From NCBI GenBank assembly GCA_934474025.1, contig CAKSMF010000004.1:181646-245645 (forward strand): a stretch of DNA of 64,000 nucleotides. The letters are read 5' to 3'. Positions within the stretch are counted from its first letter, which is position 1. The number at the start of each line of letters is the position of its first letter. The position numbers and the translations under genes are program-made. This stretch comes from an uncultured Ruminococcus sp. (GTDB lineage: Bacteria; Bacillota; Clostridia; Oscillospirales; Ruminococcaceae). Shown here piece by piece: positions 44,193-53,506 of this stretch. Under the pieces are notes generated by a model. It did not search any database, was not told the DNA's origin, and saw only the letters and a program-made list of their open reading frames with translations.

Positions 44193-45905
44193 ATGAAAAA
44201 AAAATCTTTAAGACATAGAATAGCATTAATTACAGCGTCGCTGTCGATATCCATATGTACAATATCAATACCTGCAATTGCTGGTTGGAAACAGATAGGA
44301 TACATAGGCGACCTTAACAACGATATGGAAGTTAATATCGCTGACCTGCTCCTCCTTTCCAAATATATGCTTAATCGTATTTCACTTACATCTGAAAACG
44401 CTTACTATATTGGCGGAAAACAATATTCCATAAATGGCAGTTATAAAGATGATTCTATTGAATATCTCCAGACAGCCGACGTTAATCAGGACGGAAGAAT
44501 AGATATCTTTGACCTTATCACAATGCGTAAATATGTGATAAATCATTCAAGCGACCCAGTTTATATATGGTCTGATGATAACGAAACTTCGACAACAACT
44601 ACTTCTTCAACAACATCTGCAACTACAACTACTACTACTTCGGTTTCATCTTCTGAAACAACTACAACAACTACTGCTCCGCTATTTATTGAAGCCCCTG
44701 TTAAAAGTCTTTATGGCTCTATGCCTTCACAGAATGACGCAAAAATGGTTATATTCTATGTTGATTTTCCTGACTGTCAATACAAATATGAACCGTCAAT
44801 TTCTGAAATTGAAAAAATTTCATTCGGTGCAGAAGATACTGAAAATAAAAATTATCCTTTTGAAAGTATGTCCGCATTTTATAACCGTTCGTCAAAAGGA
44901 AGCATGAACCTTGACGGAAAAGTTTTCAGATATACAACAAGTGAAAACAAATCCGCTTATGAGGGCGATATATACCATGTAAAACTTATAAATGAAGTTT
45001 TCAAGGCATTCGAGGACAGTGAAGACTTTACACAGTTTAACGGAAATAATGACGGTATTATTGATGCAACACTTATTTCTGTTCCTACTGATGCCGGAGA
45101 CGAAAACTGGTGGCCCGCTGCCGGTCAATACGGTGGAAACAGTGACATGACAGTTGATGGTATGTCCATAGGTCATGTGATAGTCGGAAACGCCCAGATT
45201 GAAAGTAAAACTGATTATAAAAATTTCATTGGCAGTTATCTGCATGAAATGGGTCATTGTATGGGACTTCCGGATTATTACCTTTACAATGGCGAAAAGG
45301 ATTTTGAAGGTCTCCACGGTTCTGGCGGTTACGAAATGATGGACGAAACTAATGCCGATTTTTCGTCAGTTTCAAAACTCATGCTTGGCTGGTTCAAGAA
45401 AGAACAAATTTCTATATACGACCCTGCCACCTCAACTCAGACTTTCACCTTATCCAACGCACAAAAGGAAAACGGCAATTGTGTAATTATTCCTTGTGGC
45501 AAACTCGAAAACAATTATTATTCAGAGTTTCTTATAATCGAATACACAACACTTGACGGAAACAACAGCCGTCTTAAAAAAGATTACTGGTGGGAAAACA
45601 CTGGAACAGGTGTAAGAGTTCTGCACGTTGAAGGTACTATAAACGATAATATCGGCTGGAAATACTGGAAATATGCAAGCGGTGACAATGAAGCCACAAA
45701 CAACGATAACGGAAAGCGTTTTGTACGTATAATAGACGATACAGATACCGACAACCTTTATCATACCGGTGACGTTATAGACAGTGCTATTTCTGGATTT
45801 AAATGGTACGCTGAAGACGGTACACAATCCATTGAAACAGGTCTTAAAATAACTGTCGGCGAAATGACAGATGATTCATGTATAATTACTGTTTCAGAAA
45901 AATAA
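44193..45905 (+). CDS. Dockerin-bearing M6-type metalloprotease
   Basis: This 570-aa secreted protein has a signal peptide (1-30). An N-terminal dockerin follows (about 36-118: GDLNNDMEVNIADLLLLSKYML and DVNQDGRIDIFDLITMRKYV), then a Thr/Ser linker (130-162) and a protease domain from about 165. The zinc site is His351-Glu352-x-x-His355 with x-x-Gly-x-x-Asp361 (HEMGHCMGLPDYY), as in M6/immune-inhibitor-A-like metzincins. The N-terminal dockerin position is unusual. It could trim surface or cellulosome proteins, or take host or diet protein. The start follows AAAAGGAGAT. Confidence 0.88.
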   Translation: MKKKSLRHRIALITASLSISICTISIPAIAGWKQIGYIGDLNNDMEVNIADLLLLSKYMLNRISLTSENAYYIGGKQYSINGSYKDDSIEYLQTADVNQDGRIDIFDLITMRKYVINHSSDPVYIWSDDNETSTTTTSSTTSATTTTTTSVSSSETTTTTTAPLFIEAPVKSLYGSMPSQNDAKMVIFYVDFPDCQYKYEPSISEIEKISFGAEDTENKNYPFESMSAFYNRSSKGSMNLDGKVFRYTTSENKSAYEGDIYHVKLINEVFKAFEDSEDFTQFNGNNDGIIDATLISVPTDAGDENWWPAAGQYGGNSDMTVDGMSIGHVIVGNAQIESKTDYKNFIGSYLHEMGHCMGLPDYYLYNGEKDFEGLHGSGGYEMMDETNADFSSVSKLMLGWFKKEQISIYDPATSTQTFTLSNAQKENGNCVIIPCGKLENNYYSEFLIIEYTTLDGNNSRLKKDYWWENTGTGVRVLHVEGTINDNIGWKYWKYASGDNEATNNDNGKRFVRIIDDTDTDNLYHTGDVIDSAISGFKWYAEDGTQSIETGLKITVGEMTDDSCIITVSEK

Positions 45906-45918
45906 TGAGGTTCTCAAA

Positions 45919-47337
45919 ATGTCAAAGCAATTATTTAATTCAACTGAAAAGTCAAATTTCATTCTCAATATGACTGAGGAAAAATATTCACAACTTGCAT
46001 CTTTTGGATTAGCATCTGCCTGTTTTACAACAGCTATCTTTGCATCTATACCAGAATTTGTCGATAAACTTTCATATTCAATAGTATCGGGCGGATTGGC
46101 AATTTCCGGTGTAATATGCATGGTACTCGCACTTATTGCAATTGTAAAGAAATACATAAACCGCAAAAAACTCATTCCTGTATGTGCCTTTGGAGCAATG
46201 ATATTATGGGGAATCATTTCCCTTATAAACTCCTATTCAGTAAACACGGCGTTTTATGGATTTTCAGGACGTGGTGAAGGACTTCTTGCTATAATATTCT
46301 ATTTTGGATTCTTTATAACTGCCATGTCCGTAAAACGTCAGAAATCCATAAATATAATTATAAATTCTCTGATAGCTTCCGGAATACTTCACAGTATTTT
46401 CGGACTTATACAAACCTTTACCGGAAAATTAAGTCATTATCGTTTTGCGTCATTAAGCACAAAAATAAATGCTTCAAGCGGTCTGGCACAGTCTCCGATA
46501 TTCCTTGCAATGATTTTAAGCCTTGCACTTACTGCATCGCTTGTAACAGCCGTTATCACTGACAACAAAAAACAGCGTATTTTCTGTATTGTAAGTTCAT
46601 GTCTGTTCTCATTTGTGATGATGTTCACATATTCGCTTATGGGAATTGTCGGAATTATTCTTGCTGTACTTTCTGCAATTGTAAGTATTTTTATAAAGAA
46701 ATCACCTAAAATAAGACTTGTTTCTGTGTTTTCCGGAATACTTCCGGCAATACTTGCTGTTATTATCGTGAATGCCGGAGCAGTTGGAAAAATATCCTCA
46801 TATAAACTTTATGACGGATATACATTATGGTGGGCAGATTCATATATGAGACTTTCTGCAAGTGGTAGCTATAATCCAGAAGAAATTGATATTTCCGATA
46901 CAATGGAAGTATACAGCTATCTTAACAAAAAAACAATTGATATAATAAAAAAATATCCTCTCACAGGTACAGGAGAAGAACAGCTTGTATATCCACAATT
47001 ATACACTACCGGTGGTCTTGATATGGAAAATTCAGATATCAATGCAGTTATCTCAATGAACAAAGGAACTTTTGACAAAGTTTACAATGAATATCTTTAT
47101 ACTACCGCAACAAGAGGTATACCCTCATTAATTGCACTGGTTGTGATTATTGTTTCTGTACTTTTGGCAGGAATAAGAAAACTTAAAAAATCACCCTCCG
47201 AAAATACTGTCTGTATGTTCATGATATTTATAAGTGGAATTATTATATTCTTTATAGGGTGCAGTAATATAACATTTTCGCCTGTATTCTGGACTATTGC
47301 AGGATTATTGATGATTCCGGAAGAAGAAATCAAGTAA
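45919..47337 (+). CDS. O-antigen-ligase-like membrane protein (Wzy_C family)
   Basis: This 472-aa protein has about eleven membrane helices and a large outer loop (about 295-395). GFSGRGEGLLAIIFYFGFF near residue 110 and FDKVYNEYLYTTATRGI near 376 are the typical first and last blocks of O-antigen ligase/Wzy polymerases and related glycan-protein ligases. It would join or polymerise sugar chains at the outer face of the membrane. No glycosyltransferases are adjacent; it follows the M6 protease gene by 13 bp, with its GAGG site in between. Confidence 0.8.
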   Translation: MSKQLFNSTEKSNFILNMTEEKYSQLASFGLASACFTTAIFASIPEFVDKLSYSIVSGGLAISGVICMVLALIAIVKKYINRKKLIPVCAFGAMILWGIISLINSYSVNTAFYGFSGRGEGLLAIIFYFGFFITAMSVKRQKSINIIINSLIASGILHSIFGLIQTFTGKLSHYRFASLSTKINASSGLAQSPIFLAMILSLALTASLVTAVITDNKKQRIFCIVSSCLFSFVMMFTYSLMGIVGIILAVLSAIVSIFIKKSPKIRLVSVFSGILPAILAVIIVNAGAVGKISSYKLYDGYTLWWADSYMRLSASGSYNPEEIDISDTMEVYSYLNKKTIDIIKKYPLTGTGEEQLVYPQLYTTGGLDMENSDINAVISMNKGTFDKVYNEYLYTTATRGIPSLIALVVIIVSVLLAGIRKLKKSPSENTVCMFMIFISGIIIFFIGCSNITFSPVFWTIAGLLMIPEEEIK

Positions 47338-47358
47338 GTACAAACTAACAAAAATGTA

Positions 47359-47387
47359 TTGATTTTTTTCAAATAATATGCTAAAAT
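47359..47387 (+). promoter_or_regulatory. Promoter of the ferredoxin gene
   Basis: TTGATT and TAAAAT are separated by 17 bp, 35 bp before the start codon. Confidence 0.7.
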
Positions 47388-47422
47388 GTTATATACAAAA
47401 TACTTTACGGAGGTACTTTATT

Positions 47423-47593
47423 ATGGCTTACGTTATCAGTGATGATTGCATCAGTTGTGGTGCTTGTGCAGGTGAATGTCCAGTAGATGCTATTTCTGAG
47501 GGCGACGGAAAATACGTTATCGACGCAGATGCTTGCGTTGAATGTGGTGCTTGTGCAGGCGTTTGTCCTGTTGCTGCTCCTTCTGCTGAATAA
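47423..47593 (+). CDS. 2[4Fe-4S] ferredoxin
   Basis: This clostridial-type ferredoxin carries electrons for pyruvate oxidation and hydrogenase. I chose the ATG after GGAGG, giving 56 aa. Two CxxCxxCxxxCP motifs are complete (CISCGACAGECP and CVECGACAGVCP), enough for two 4Fe-4S clusters. It is a single gene with its own promoter. The stretch behind it to 47730 holds nothing I can name. Confidence 0.96.
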   Translation: MAYVISDDCISCGACAGECPVDAISEGDGKYVIDADACVECGACAGVCPVAAPSAE

Positions 47594-47734
47594 TCCAACT
47601 CATTTTAAAAAAATCGGCAGTGCAATTAAAGAAGTCAGTATTCCCTGCTTAAAAGGGACAACCTACTTAAAGAAATGTTTTATACTTCCATAGCATTACC
47701 GAGCGTAAATTAAGACAACTATCCCCCAAAAAAT

Positions 47735-47767
47735 AAGCAGTCTCTTTATGAGGCTGTTTATTTTTTT
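47735..47767 (+). terminator. Terminator downstream of the ferredoxin gene
   Basis: AAGCAGTCTC pairs with GAGGCTGTTT, using two G-T pairs, followed by seven T. It lies about 140 bp after the ferredoxin stop. Confidence 0.78.
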
Positions 47768-47768
47768 C

Positions 47769-47798
47769 TTGACAATTAATATGTTTATGTGTTATACT
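47769..47798 (+). promoter_or_regulatory. Promoter of the DUF4352 lipoprotein gene
   Basis: TTGACA and TATACT are separated by 18 bp, directly after the preceding terminator. It implies a leader of about 190 bases. Confidence 0.75.
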
Positions 47799-47916
47799 AT
47801 ATCTACAAAATGTTTGACAAAAATAAGTAAAGATTCCACCACTTCTATAAATGGTGATTAAATCTGCAAAAAAATAGTGAAGATAAATCAGTATCTCATT
47901 TTTGCCACAAAATCAA

Positions 47917-47966
47917 TGTATCAATCGGTATTTGTCAATTATTATTATCGAATGTTGATTGATACA
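47917..47966 (+). other. Leader hairpin before the DUF4352 lipoprotein gene
   Basis: TGTATCAATC and GATTGATACA form a perfect 10-bp stem with a 30-base loop, ending 12 bases before the GGAGG site. There is no T-run, so it is not a terminator. It may affect translation or message stability. Confidence 0.5.
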
Positions 47967-47994
47967 AAAAAACTACTATATGGAGGACTTTTTA

Positions 47995-48618
47995 ATGAAA
48001 AAATTAAAATTATCCGCACTTGTTCTTGTACTTGCTCTTTCGGCTGTATCTGCCTTTTCGTGCGGTGAAAATAAAACAACTTCAACTTCCGAACAATCAA
48101 TAACAATACTTGACCCAAATGAACCTGTTTCAGAAGTTACTAAAAAGTATTCTGCTAACTCAAAGAAAACAGATTCAGTTATCGGAGAAGAAGCAGAAGT
48201 AAATGACACTGTTTTTAAACTCAACGATGTTGTAGCCATTCCCTCACCATTAAATGATGGTAATGAATATCTGTATATAAATGTTACAATAAAAAACAAC
48301 ACTGATATAGATTATGAAATAAGTTCGCTTAACAACTTCTATGTATCAATGCCAGACGAGACAGAAACACTCAGCAATGTTCGTGCAAAACTGTACGCTC
48401 TCAACAACTATACAAAATGTGTTGATGATTACATAAAGATTCCTGCAAACGGCGAATTTACTGGTTACCTTGCCGGTGGTTTCATTGTGCCGGAGGGAAC
48501 AGAATCATTTGATGTAGGATTTTTCCCAACTCTCAACAATACTATTGACAGAGCAAATGTTATCGTATCTTCTGTCACTTCTGAAAAAATTTCGCATGAT
48601 GATTCTGTACTTAAATAA
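47995..48618 (+). CDS. DUF4352-type lipoprotein
   Basis: This is a predicted surface lipoprotein of unknown role. The start is ATG after GGAGG (MKKLKLSALVLVLALSAVSA), with the lipobox Cys at residue 23, for 207 aa. Residues about 60-200 look like a DUF4352/telomeric-repeat-like immunoglobulin fold: ferried by FKLNDVVAIPSP, LYINVTIKNNTDIDYEISSLNNFYV and GFIVPEGTESFDVGF. Such domains often stabilise or bind secreted partners. A promoter, long leader and terminator enclose the gene. Confidence 0.8.
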   Translation: MKKLKLSALVLVLALSAVSAFSCGENKTTSTSEQSITILDPNEPVSEVTKKYSANSKKTDSVIGEEAEVNDTVFKLNDVVAIPSPLNDGNEYLYINVTIKNNTDIDYEISSLNNFYVSMPDETETLSNVRAKLYALNNYTKCVDDYIKIPANGEFTGYLAGGFIVPEGTESFDVGFFPTLNNTIDRANVIVSSVTSEKISHDDSVLK

Positions 48619-48626
48619 TATATTTT

Positions 48627-48656
48627 TCCCTGTTCTTGTGGACAGGGATTTTTTTA
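48627..48656. terminator. Terminator between convergent genes
   Basis: TCCCTGT and ACAGGGA form a 7-bp stem with an eight-base loop, followed by seven T. It ends the lipoprotein gene and touches the last codon of the flippase on the other strand. Confidence 0.85.
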
Positions 48657-50246
48657 TTGAAACACCGGTTTTCTGAAACGTTTCAAACACGAACCGCATA
48701 CAACAAGAACTAATAAATAAACTATTCCTCCAGTTGCAACCGATATTCCAAGTACTGCAAAATTTTCAAATCCGCAACGCCGTGCAAATTCACACGCCAA
48801 ATATGCAGAACCTGCACACATTCCGCCTGCATATATTATTACAAGAAACGGCATTATTTTAAGGCTTATACCAGAATACTTTATGTAAAGTTTAACCGAT
48901 ACTATCAGAATTACTGCATAACATATTGATGTTGATACAGATGCCCCATTAACTCCTATAACAGGTATTAAAAACATATTTCCGGCAAATTTTATAACTG
49001 TTCCCAAGAGCATTATTTTAAGTGGCAATGAAGCCTTTCCAATAGCCTGCAACATACTGAACACCGGAAACGATACACACAAACACACCATTCCTAGCAT
49101 TAACAGTCTCAATGAATTTATACAAATGCTAACTTCTTCCGGCTGTTTAGGAAAAAGAAAATTCAATATTTCCGGTGCAAGAACTGCCATTCCAAATGCT
49201 GATGGTACTGCAATTACTGCTGATGTAATAAGTGCCTGCATTGTATTTTCGGAAAGAGATTTTATATGATGATTTTCCCATGCTTCAGTTATACATGGCA
49301 GAACTCCTTTTCCAAGCATATTGGTCACTGACGGAACAAGATTAAATACTGTAAGGGCTATTCCTGCAAACGAACCATATATAAAATGCGGTATATCGCT
49401 TTCTGCAATACCAGACGGTGAATTTATTCTACTTCCGAAATATTTTATACAGCCTATAATTGTCCACATATCTATAAGTGCTGTAAAATTAGTAACCACT
49501 GCACTTATTCCGGTTGGAACAGCATTCGAAATGAGTTCACGAGCTATTTCATTACGGCTTATAACTGTACATTCATCATTAACAGGCAACTTTTTTGCAA
49601 ACAGTCTTAAAATTGCAAAAAATATTACTGCTCCTACTGACGAAAGGGTTACACCTAATATTCCGGCTGAAGCTGAAATGGCTCTCGGGTCAATATCCGG
49701 AAAATATACAATTATGCTATCTATATTTTGAGTTACATATCCGCAGATATACAATCCTGCAACAACTTTCACAATTCCCTCTATAACCTGCGAAACGGCT
49801 GTCGGATACATATTACTCATACCTTCATAGTAACCACGTTCAACTGACATTATACAACCGAAAAACACAGACGGAGCAATCATTGCAACAGATAAGGAAG
49901 ATTCCATACTTCCGCTAAAAATCTTTGACAGCAAAAACGTTAATATACTTCCTGCAAGTCCCACAATTGAAAAAATTATAAGTGCTGTACTGCGTACTTT
50001 TTTGGCATTGGCATACATTCCGAGAGCAACACTCTGAGCAGTCATTCTTGCAACTGCCGAAGAAAGTCCCGTAACTGTCAGCGAATACACAGGCATAAAC
50101 AAACTATATGCACAACTGAAATAACTCATTCCCACACCGCCAAGCAGATTAGTCAGCGGTATCTTGAATAATGCTCCTAAACCTTTTGAAATCCCCGCAG
50201 AAAGCATAAGTATAAGCGAGGCTTTAAGAAAATTCTGTTTTTTCAA
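48654..50246 (-). CDS. SpoVB/MurJ-like polysaccharide flippase (MOP superfamily)
   Basis: This 530-aa protein has about fourteen membrane helices and begins KQNFLKASLILMLSAGISKGLGALFKIPLTNLLG, the standard start of SpoVB-type flippases. These move lipid-linked wall or cortex precursors across the membrane. GYYEGMSNMYPTAVSQVIEGIVKV near residue 134 is a conserved family block. It starts with TTG after AAAGGGTGA. Whether it serves sporulation or vegetative wall growth cannot be told; no spore genes are near. Confidence 0.9.
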   Translation of the reverse strand: MKKQNFLKASLILMLSAGISKGLGALFKIPLTNLLGGVGMSYFSCAYSLFMPVYSLTVTGLSSAVARMTAQSVALGMYANAKKVRSTALIIFSIVGLAGSILTFLLSKIFSGSMESSLSVAMIAPSVFFGCIMSVERGYYEGMSNMYPTAVSQVIEGIVKVVAGLYICGYVTQNIDSIIVYFPDIDPRAISASAGILGVTLSSVGAVIFFAILRLFAKKLPVNDECTVISRNEIARELISNAVPTGISAVVTNFTALIDMWTIIGCIKYFGSRINSPSGIAESDIPHFIYGSFAGIALTVFNLVPSVTNMLGKGVLPCITEAWENHHIKSLSENTMQALITSAVIAVPSAFGMAVLAPEILNFLFPKQPEEVSICINSLRLLMLGMVCLCVSFPVFSMLQAIGKASLPLKIMLLGTVIKFAGNMFLIPVIGVNGASVSTSICYAVILIVSVKLYIKYSGISLKIMPFLVIIYAGGMCAGSAYLACEFARRCGFENFAVLGISVATGGIVYLLVLVVCGSCLKRFRKPVFQ

Positions 50247-50318
50247 AAAATCACCCTTTACAATTGCAATAAGTCAAAAAATTATTAATTAATTTTCTTG
50301 TTTTCACAAAAATATATG

Positions 50319-50347
50319 TTGCAGAATTTAAAAATATGTGGTATAAT
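50319..50347 (+). promoter_or_regulatory. Promoter of the 50416 aminotransferase gene
   Basis: TTGCAG and TATAAT are separated by 17 bp, 68 bp before the start codon. Confidence 0.7.
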
Positions 50348-50415
50348 ATAAAATAAGCTGTCTGTGGCTTACAAATTCACACAAATGACACAAAATGAAA
50401 GGCTGGTTTTTTAAC

Positions 50416-51609
50416 ATGGACTATAAATTTTCTGATAAAGTAACCAAGCTTCAGGCTTCTGCTATCAGGGAAATTTTAAAATTCACCTCTGTTCCCGGCG
50501 TAATATCATTTGCTGCTGGAAATCCTGCTCCGGAGGCTTTCCCTACTCAAAAAATAGCTGAAATCTCTGAAGAACTTCTCAGAGATGACCCTATACTTGC
50601 TTTACAGTATAACATCACTGAAGGTTATACTCCTCTCCGTGATTTTCTGAAACAATGGCTTGCTTCAAAAAACTGCTACAATCCTGATTTAGATGATGTT
50701 GTTGTAACTTCCGGCGGTCAACAGGCTAATGAACTTTCCTGTAAAGTGCTTCTCAATGAAGGCGATACACTTCTTTGTGAATCACCATGCTTTATAGGTT
50801 CATTGAATGCATTCCGTTCCTATAATGTAAATCTTTGTGGCGTTGATATGGACGACGACGGCATTAACATTGAAAAACTTGAAAATGCTATCAAAACTCA
50901 CAAAAACGTTAAAATGCTTTATGTTATTCCGAACTTCCAGAACCCTACCGGCAGAACGATGTCCTTTGAAAAAAGAAAGGCTGTATATGAACTTGCCTGT
51001 AAATATGATTTCATAATTCTTGAAGATGACCCATATGGAGAACTGCGTTTTGCCGGCGAGAACGTTCCTGCTATCAAGAGTCTTGACACCGAAGGTCGTG
51101 TTATATATACAAGCACATTTTCTAAAATTCTCTCATCAGGTTTCAGAACAGGTTTTGTTTCTGCACCTGCTCCGATTATTCAGAAAATCGTTGTATGCAA
51201 ACAGGTTTCAGATGTTCATTCAAATATATGGGCACAGGTTGTAGCACACAGATTTATGACTTCTGTTGACCTTAAAAAGCATTTCAACGGATTACGTGAA
51301 ATCTACCGCAAAAAATGTGATTTGATGTGTTCTTATATCGATAACGAATTTTCTAAAAAAATCTCTTACATCAGACCACAGGGCGGACTATTCGTATGGT
51401 GTACACTTCCTGATGACTGCGATATGAACGAATTTTGCACAAGAGCTATCAAAGAATACAAAATAGCTATTGTTCCCGGAAACTCATTTAACATTGATGA
51501 AACAGAAAAAAGCCATTCATTCCGTCTTAATTACTCTACTCCGACAGATGAACAGATTATCAAGGGTATGGAAATACTCTCAAAAATGACCAGAGATATA
51601 CTTGATTAA
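50416..51609 (+). CDS. PLP-dependent aminotransferase (2-aminoadipate/LysN-like)
   Basis: This fold-type I aminotransferase belongs to the multi-substrate group of LysN/KAT enzymes. I prefer the ATG giving MDYKFSDKVTKL, the usual family N-terminus, for 397 aa; an in-frame ATG 21 bp earlier is possible. Key blocks are ISFAAGNPAPEAFP, TSGGQQANELSCKVL, PNFQNPTGRTM near residue 178, EDDPYGELRF, and the PLP Lys in YTSTFSKILSSGFRTGF near 240. The DNA-binding domain of MocR proteins is absent. It lies 52 bp before the 171-aa unknown gene. Confidence 0.9.
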   Translation: MDYKFSDKVTKLQASAIREILKFTSVPGVISFAAGNPAPEAFPTQKIAEISEELLRDDPILALQYNITEGYTPLRDFLKQWLASKNCYNPDLDDVVVTSGGQQANELSCKVLLNEGDTLLCESPCFIGSLNAFRSYNVNLCGVDMDDDGINIEKLENAIKTHKNVKMLYVIPNFQNPTGRTMSFEKRKAVYELACKYDFIILEDDPYGELRFAGENVPAIKSLDTEGRVIYTSTFSKILSSGFRTGFVSAPAPIIQKIVVCKQVSDVHSNIWAQVVAHRFMTSVDLKKHFNGLREIYRKKCDLMCSYIDNEFSKKISYIRPQGGLFVWCTLPDDCDMNEFCTRAIKEYKIAIVPGNSFNIDETEKSHSFRLNYSTPTDEQIIKGMEILSKMTRDILD

Positions 51610-51661
51610 CAATTTATTTCAGGTATTACAAAACACTTTTTTACGAAAGGAATTTTTTACT

Positions 51662-52177
51662 ATGCCAAACAAAATGACCGAAAGATATGCTGTAACTCAG
51701 AAATATCTTATGACAAGAGGACAGGCTATCAATTTCCCTGCACGTTTTTTCAACACCAATTTCAAGAAAAATGAGGTTTTCGGTGTTGTTATCGACATTC
51801 CGATGTCACCGACAGTTCTCACTTCTATGGTATGTTTCATAAATGGTGCTGCTAACCTCTACTTCAACAACGGCGGAGAATATACCGGAGCTTCCCAGAA
51901 ATACAGAAATCTTGTTCAGGCTACACACACTCTTGTTGCAAATGCCGGACAGCTTATCCCAAAATGCGAAAAAACAAAGACTTATGACCTTCCAAAAGGA
52001 AAAACTCATAATATTTTCCTCCTTACAAAAAACGCTATCTATAAGACTGAAATCAAACCGGGTATAATTCCGGAAACTGAACCTGAACTCCGTACATTCT
52101 ATGTACTTTACCAGCGTGTTCTTAATGAACTCAGAAGTTGTCAGCTTAAAGATGACGCAGCAGCTCGCAAGGCTTAA
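51662..52177 (+). CDS. Conserved-looking hypothetical protein, 171 aa
   Basis: I do not recognise this family. The start is the ATG after GAAAGGAA (MPNKMTERYAVTQ). The protein is soluble, with alternating strands and helices (VFGVVIDIPMSPTVLTSMVCFINGA split by turns, NIFFLLTK-like strand NIFLLTKNAIYKTEI) and a C-terminal helix rich in Leu and Arg. No signal peptide or metal motif is seen. It is 19 bp before trpS, so cotranscription is likely, but no link to tryptophan is evident. Confidence 0.75.
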   Translation: MPNKMTERYAVTQKYLMTRGQAINFPARFFNTNFKKNEVFGVVIDIPMSPTVLTSMVCFINGAANLYFNNGGEYTGASQKYRNLVQATHTLVANAGQLIPKCEKTKTYDLPKGKTHNIFLLTKNAIYKTEIKPGIIPETEPELRTFYVLYQRVLNELRSCQLKDDAAARKA

Positions 52178-52196
52178 AAGGAGATGTTTTTTCTAA

Positions 52197-53195
52197 ATGG
52201 AAGATAAAAAACTTATTTTCAGCGGTATTCAGCCAACAGGAACTTTCACACTCGGAAACTACATCGGAGCTGTAAGAAACTGGGGTCCTTTACAAGACGA
52301 ATATAACTGTGTTTATTGTGTTGTTGATATGCACGCAATAACAGTCAGACAAGACCCTGTTAAACTCAGACAAAATACTCTTAATTCTTACGCACTCCTT
52401 ATGGCTTGCGGAATTGATGTGGAAAAATCTATACTTTTCATACAGAGTCACGTCAAAACTCATGCTGAATTAAGCTGGGTTCTCGGCTGTAATACACAAT
52501 TCGGCGAACTCTCAAGAATGACTCAATTCAAGGACAAGAGCCAGAAACACGCTGATGATGTAAATTCCGGACTTTTCACATATCCTGTGCTTATGGCTGC
52601 TGATATTCTGGCTTATAACGCTGACCTTGTACCAGTAGGAGTTGACCAGAAACAACATCTTGAACTTGCAAGAAATATTGCACAACGCTTTAACCAGAGA
52701 TATGGCGATTTCTTTACACTCCCTGAACCGTATATTCCAAAGGTCGGAGCAAAAGTAATGTCATTACAAGACCCTACAAAGAAAATGTCCAAATCTGATG
52801 ATAATCCTAATGCTGTTATACTTATTCTTGATGATAAGGATACCATTATAAGAAAGTTTAAACGTGCCGTTACTGACAGTGATGCGGAAGTTTGCTATCG
52901 TGAGGGAAAAGACGGAATAAACAATCTTATGACTATCTATTCAAGCGTTACCGGAAAAGATTTTTCTGCTATTGAATCAGAATTTGCCGGCAAAGGTTAC
53001 GGCGACTTTAAGCTTGCTGTTGGTGAAGCTGTCGCTGACCATCTTGAACCAGTAAGAACAGAATTTGCAAGACTTATTGCTGATAAGGCTTATCTTAAAA
53101 AATGTTATACAGAAGGTGCAGAAAAAGCACTCCGCTATTCACAGCGAATAGTATCAAAAGTTTATAGAAAAGTCGGCTTTGTTGACAGAACATAA
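52197..53195 (+). CDS. trpS: Tryptophanyl-tRNA synthetase
   Basis: TrpS charges tRNA-Trp. The 332-aa class I synthetase has the N-terminal SGIQPTGTFTLGNYIGA (HIGH-like GNYIG at residue 21), the LVPVGVDQKQHLELARNIA tRNA/ATP block near 145, and KMSKS in TKKMSKSDDN near 198. It starts after AAAAGGAGAT. No T-box is visible in the short space before it. Confidence 0.97.
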   Translation: MEDKKLIFSGIQPTGTFTLGNYIGAVRNWGPLQDEYNCVYCVVDMHAITVRQDPVKLRQNTLNSYALLMACGIDVEKSILFIQSHVKTHAELSWVLGCNTQFGELSRMTQFKDKSQKHADDVNSGLFTYPVLMAADILAYNADLVPVGVDQKQHLELARNIAQRFNQRYGDFFTLPEPYIPKVGAKVMSLQDPTKKMSKSDDNPNAVILILDDKDTIIRKFKRAVTDSDAEVCYREGKDGINNLMTIYSSVTGKDFSAIESEFAGKGYGDFKLAVGEAVADHLEPVRTEFARLIADKAYLKKCYTEGAEKALRYSQRIVSKVYRKVGFVDRT

Positions 53196-53203
53196 TAAAA
53201 ATT

Positions 53204-53239
53204 TACGGGCGGAAAAAATTTCAATTCCGTCCGTATTTA
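53204..53239 (+). terminator. Terminator after trpS
   Basis: TACGGgCGGAA pairs with TTCCGtCCGTA around ten bases, followed by a short T-run. Confidence 0.75.
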
Positions 53240-53285
53240 TGACTTTTACAAAATACACTGCAATTATTATATTCAGTCTGTCTTT

Positions 53286-53469
53286 AACAAAACTTTGAAT
53301 CCCCCGCTTATTTAAGTGGCGGACATTGTAAAACAGCAGTGGGAGCGGAAGAATTAGTATCTCCCATTGACATGAAATCAATCCGCTTTACAGATTCTTC
53401 AAAATATGATATACTAAATATGACATTATAAGTCAGGGAGGTCATGGACAGAATGCCCTGTGGATTGAA
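53286..53469 (-). mobile_element. IS200/IS605-like remnant or MITE, copy B
   Basis: This is the second copy of the 43896-44080 element, 184 bp, in the same orientation. One base is lost relative to copy A in the short TnpB-like tail, which shifts its frame, and the end hairpin reads CCGCTT/AAGTGG, still pairable through G-T. Ends are identical (AACAAAACTTTGAATC and GTGGATTGAA). It sits in the trpS-mazG spacer. Confidence 0.7.
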
Positions 53470-53506
53470 GTAAATAAATAAATAATAAACAAGGAGGTTT
53501 TTTTAT

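Noticed and set aside
47600..47730. A third degraded copy of the IS605-like element after the ferredoxin gene
   Set aside because: The stretch has a few similar words but no alignable ends or end hairpin.
52178..52196. T-box riboswitch before trpS (and before metG)
   Set aside because: The spaces before both genes are too short for a T-box and no conserved T-box sequence was found.
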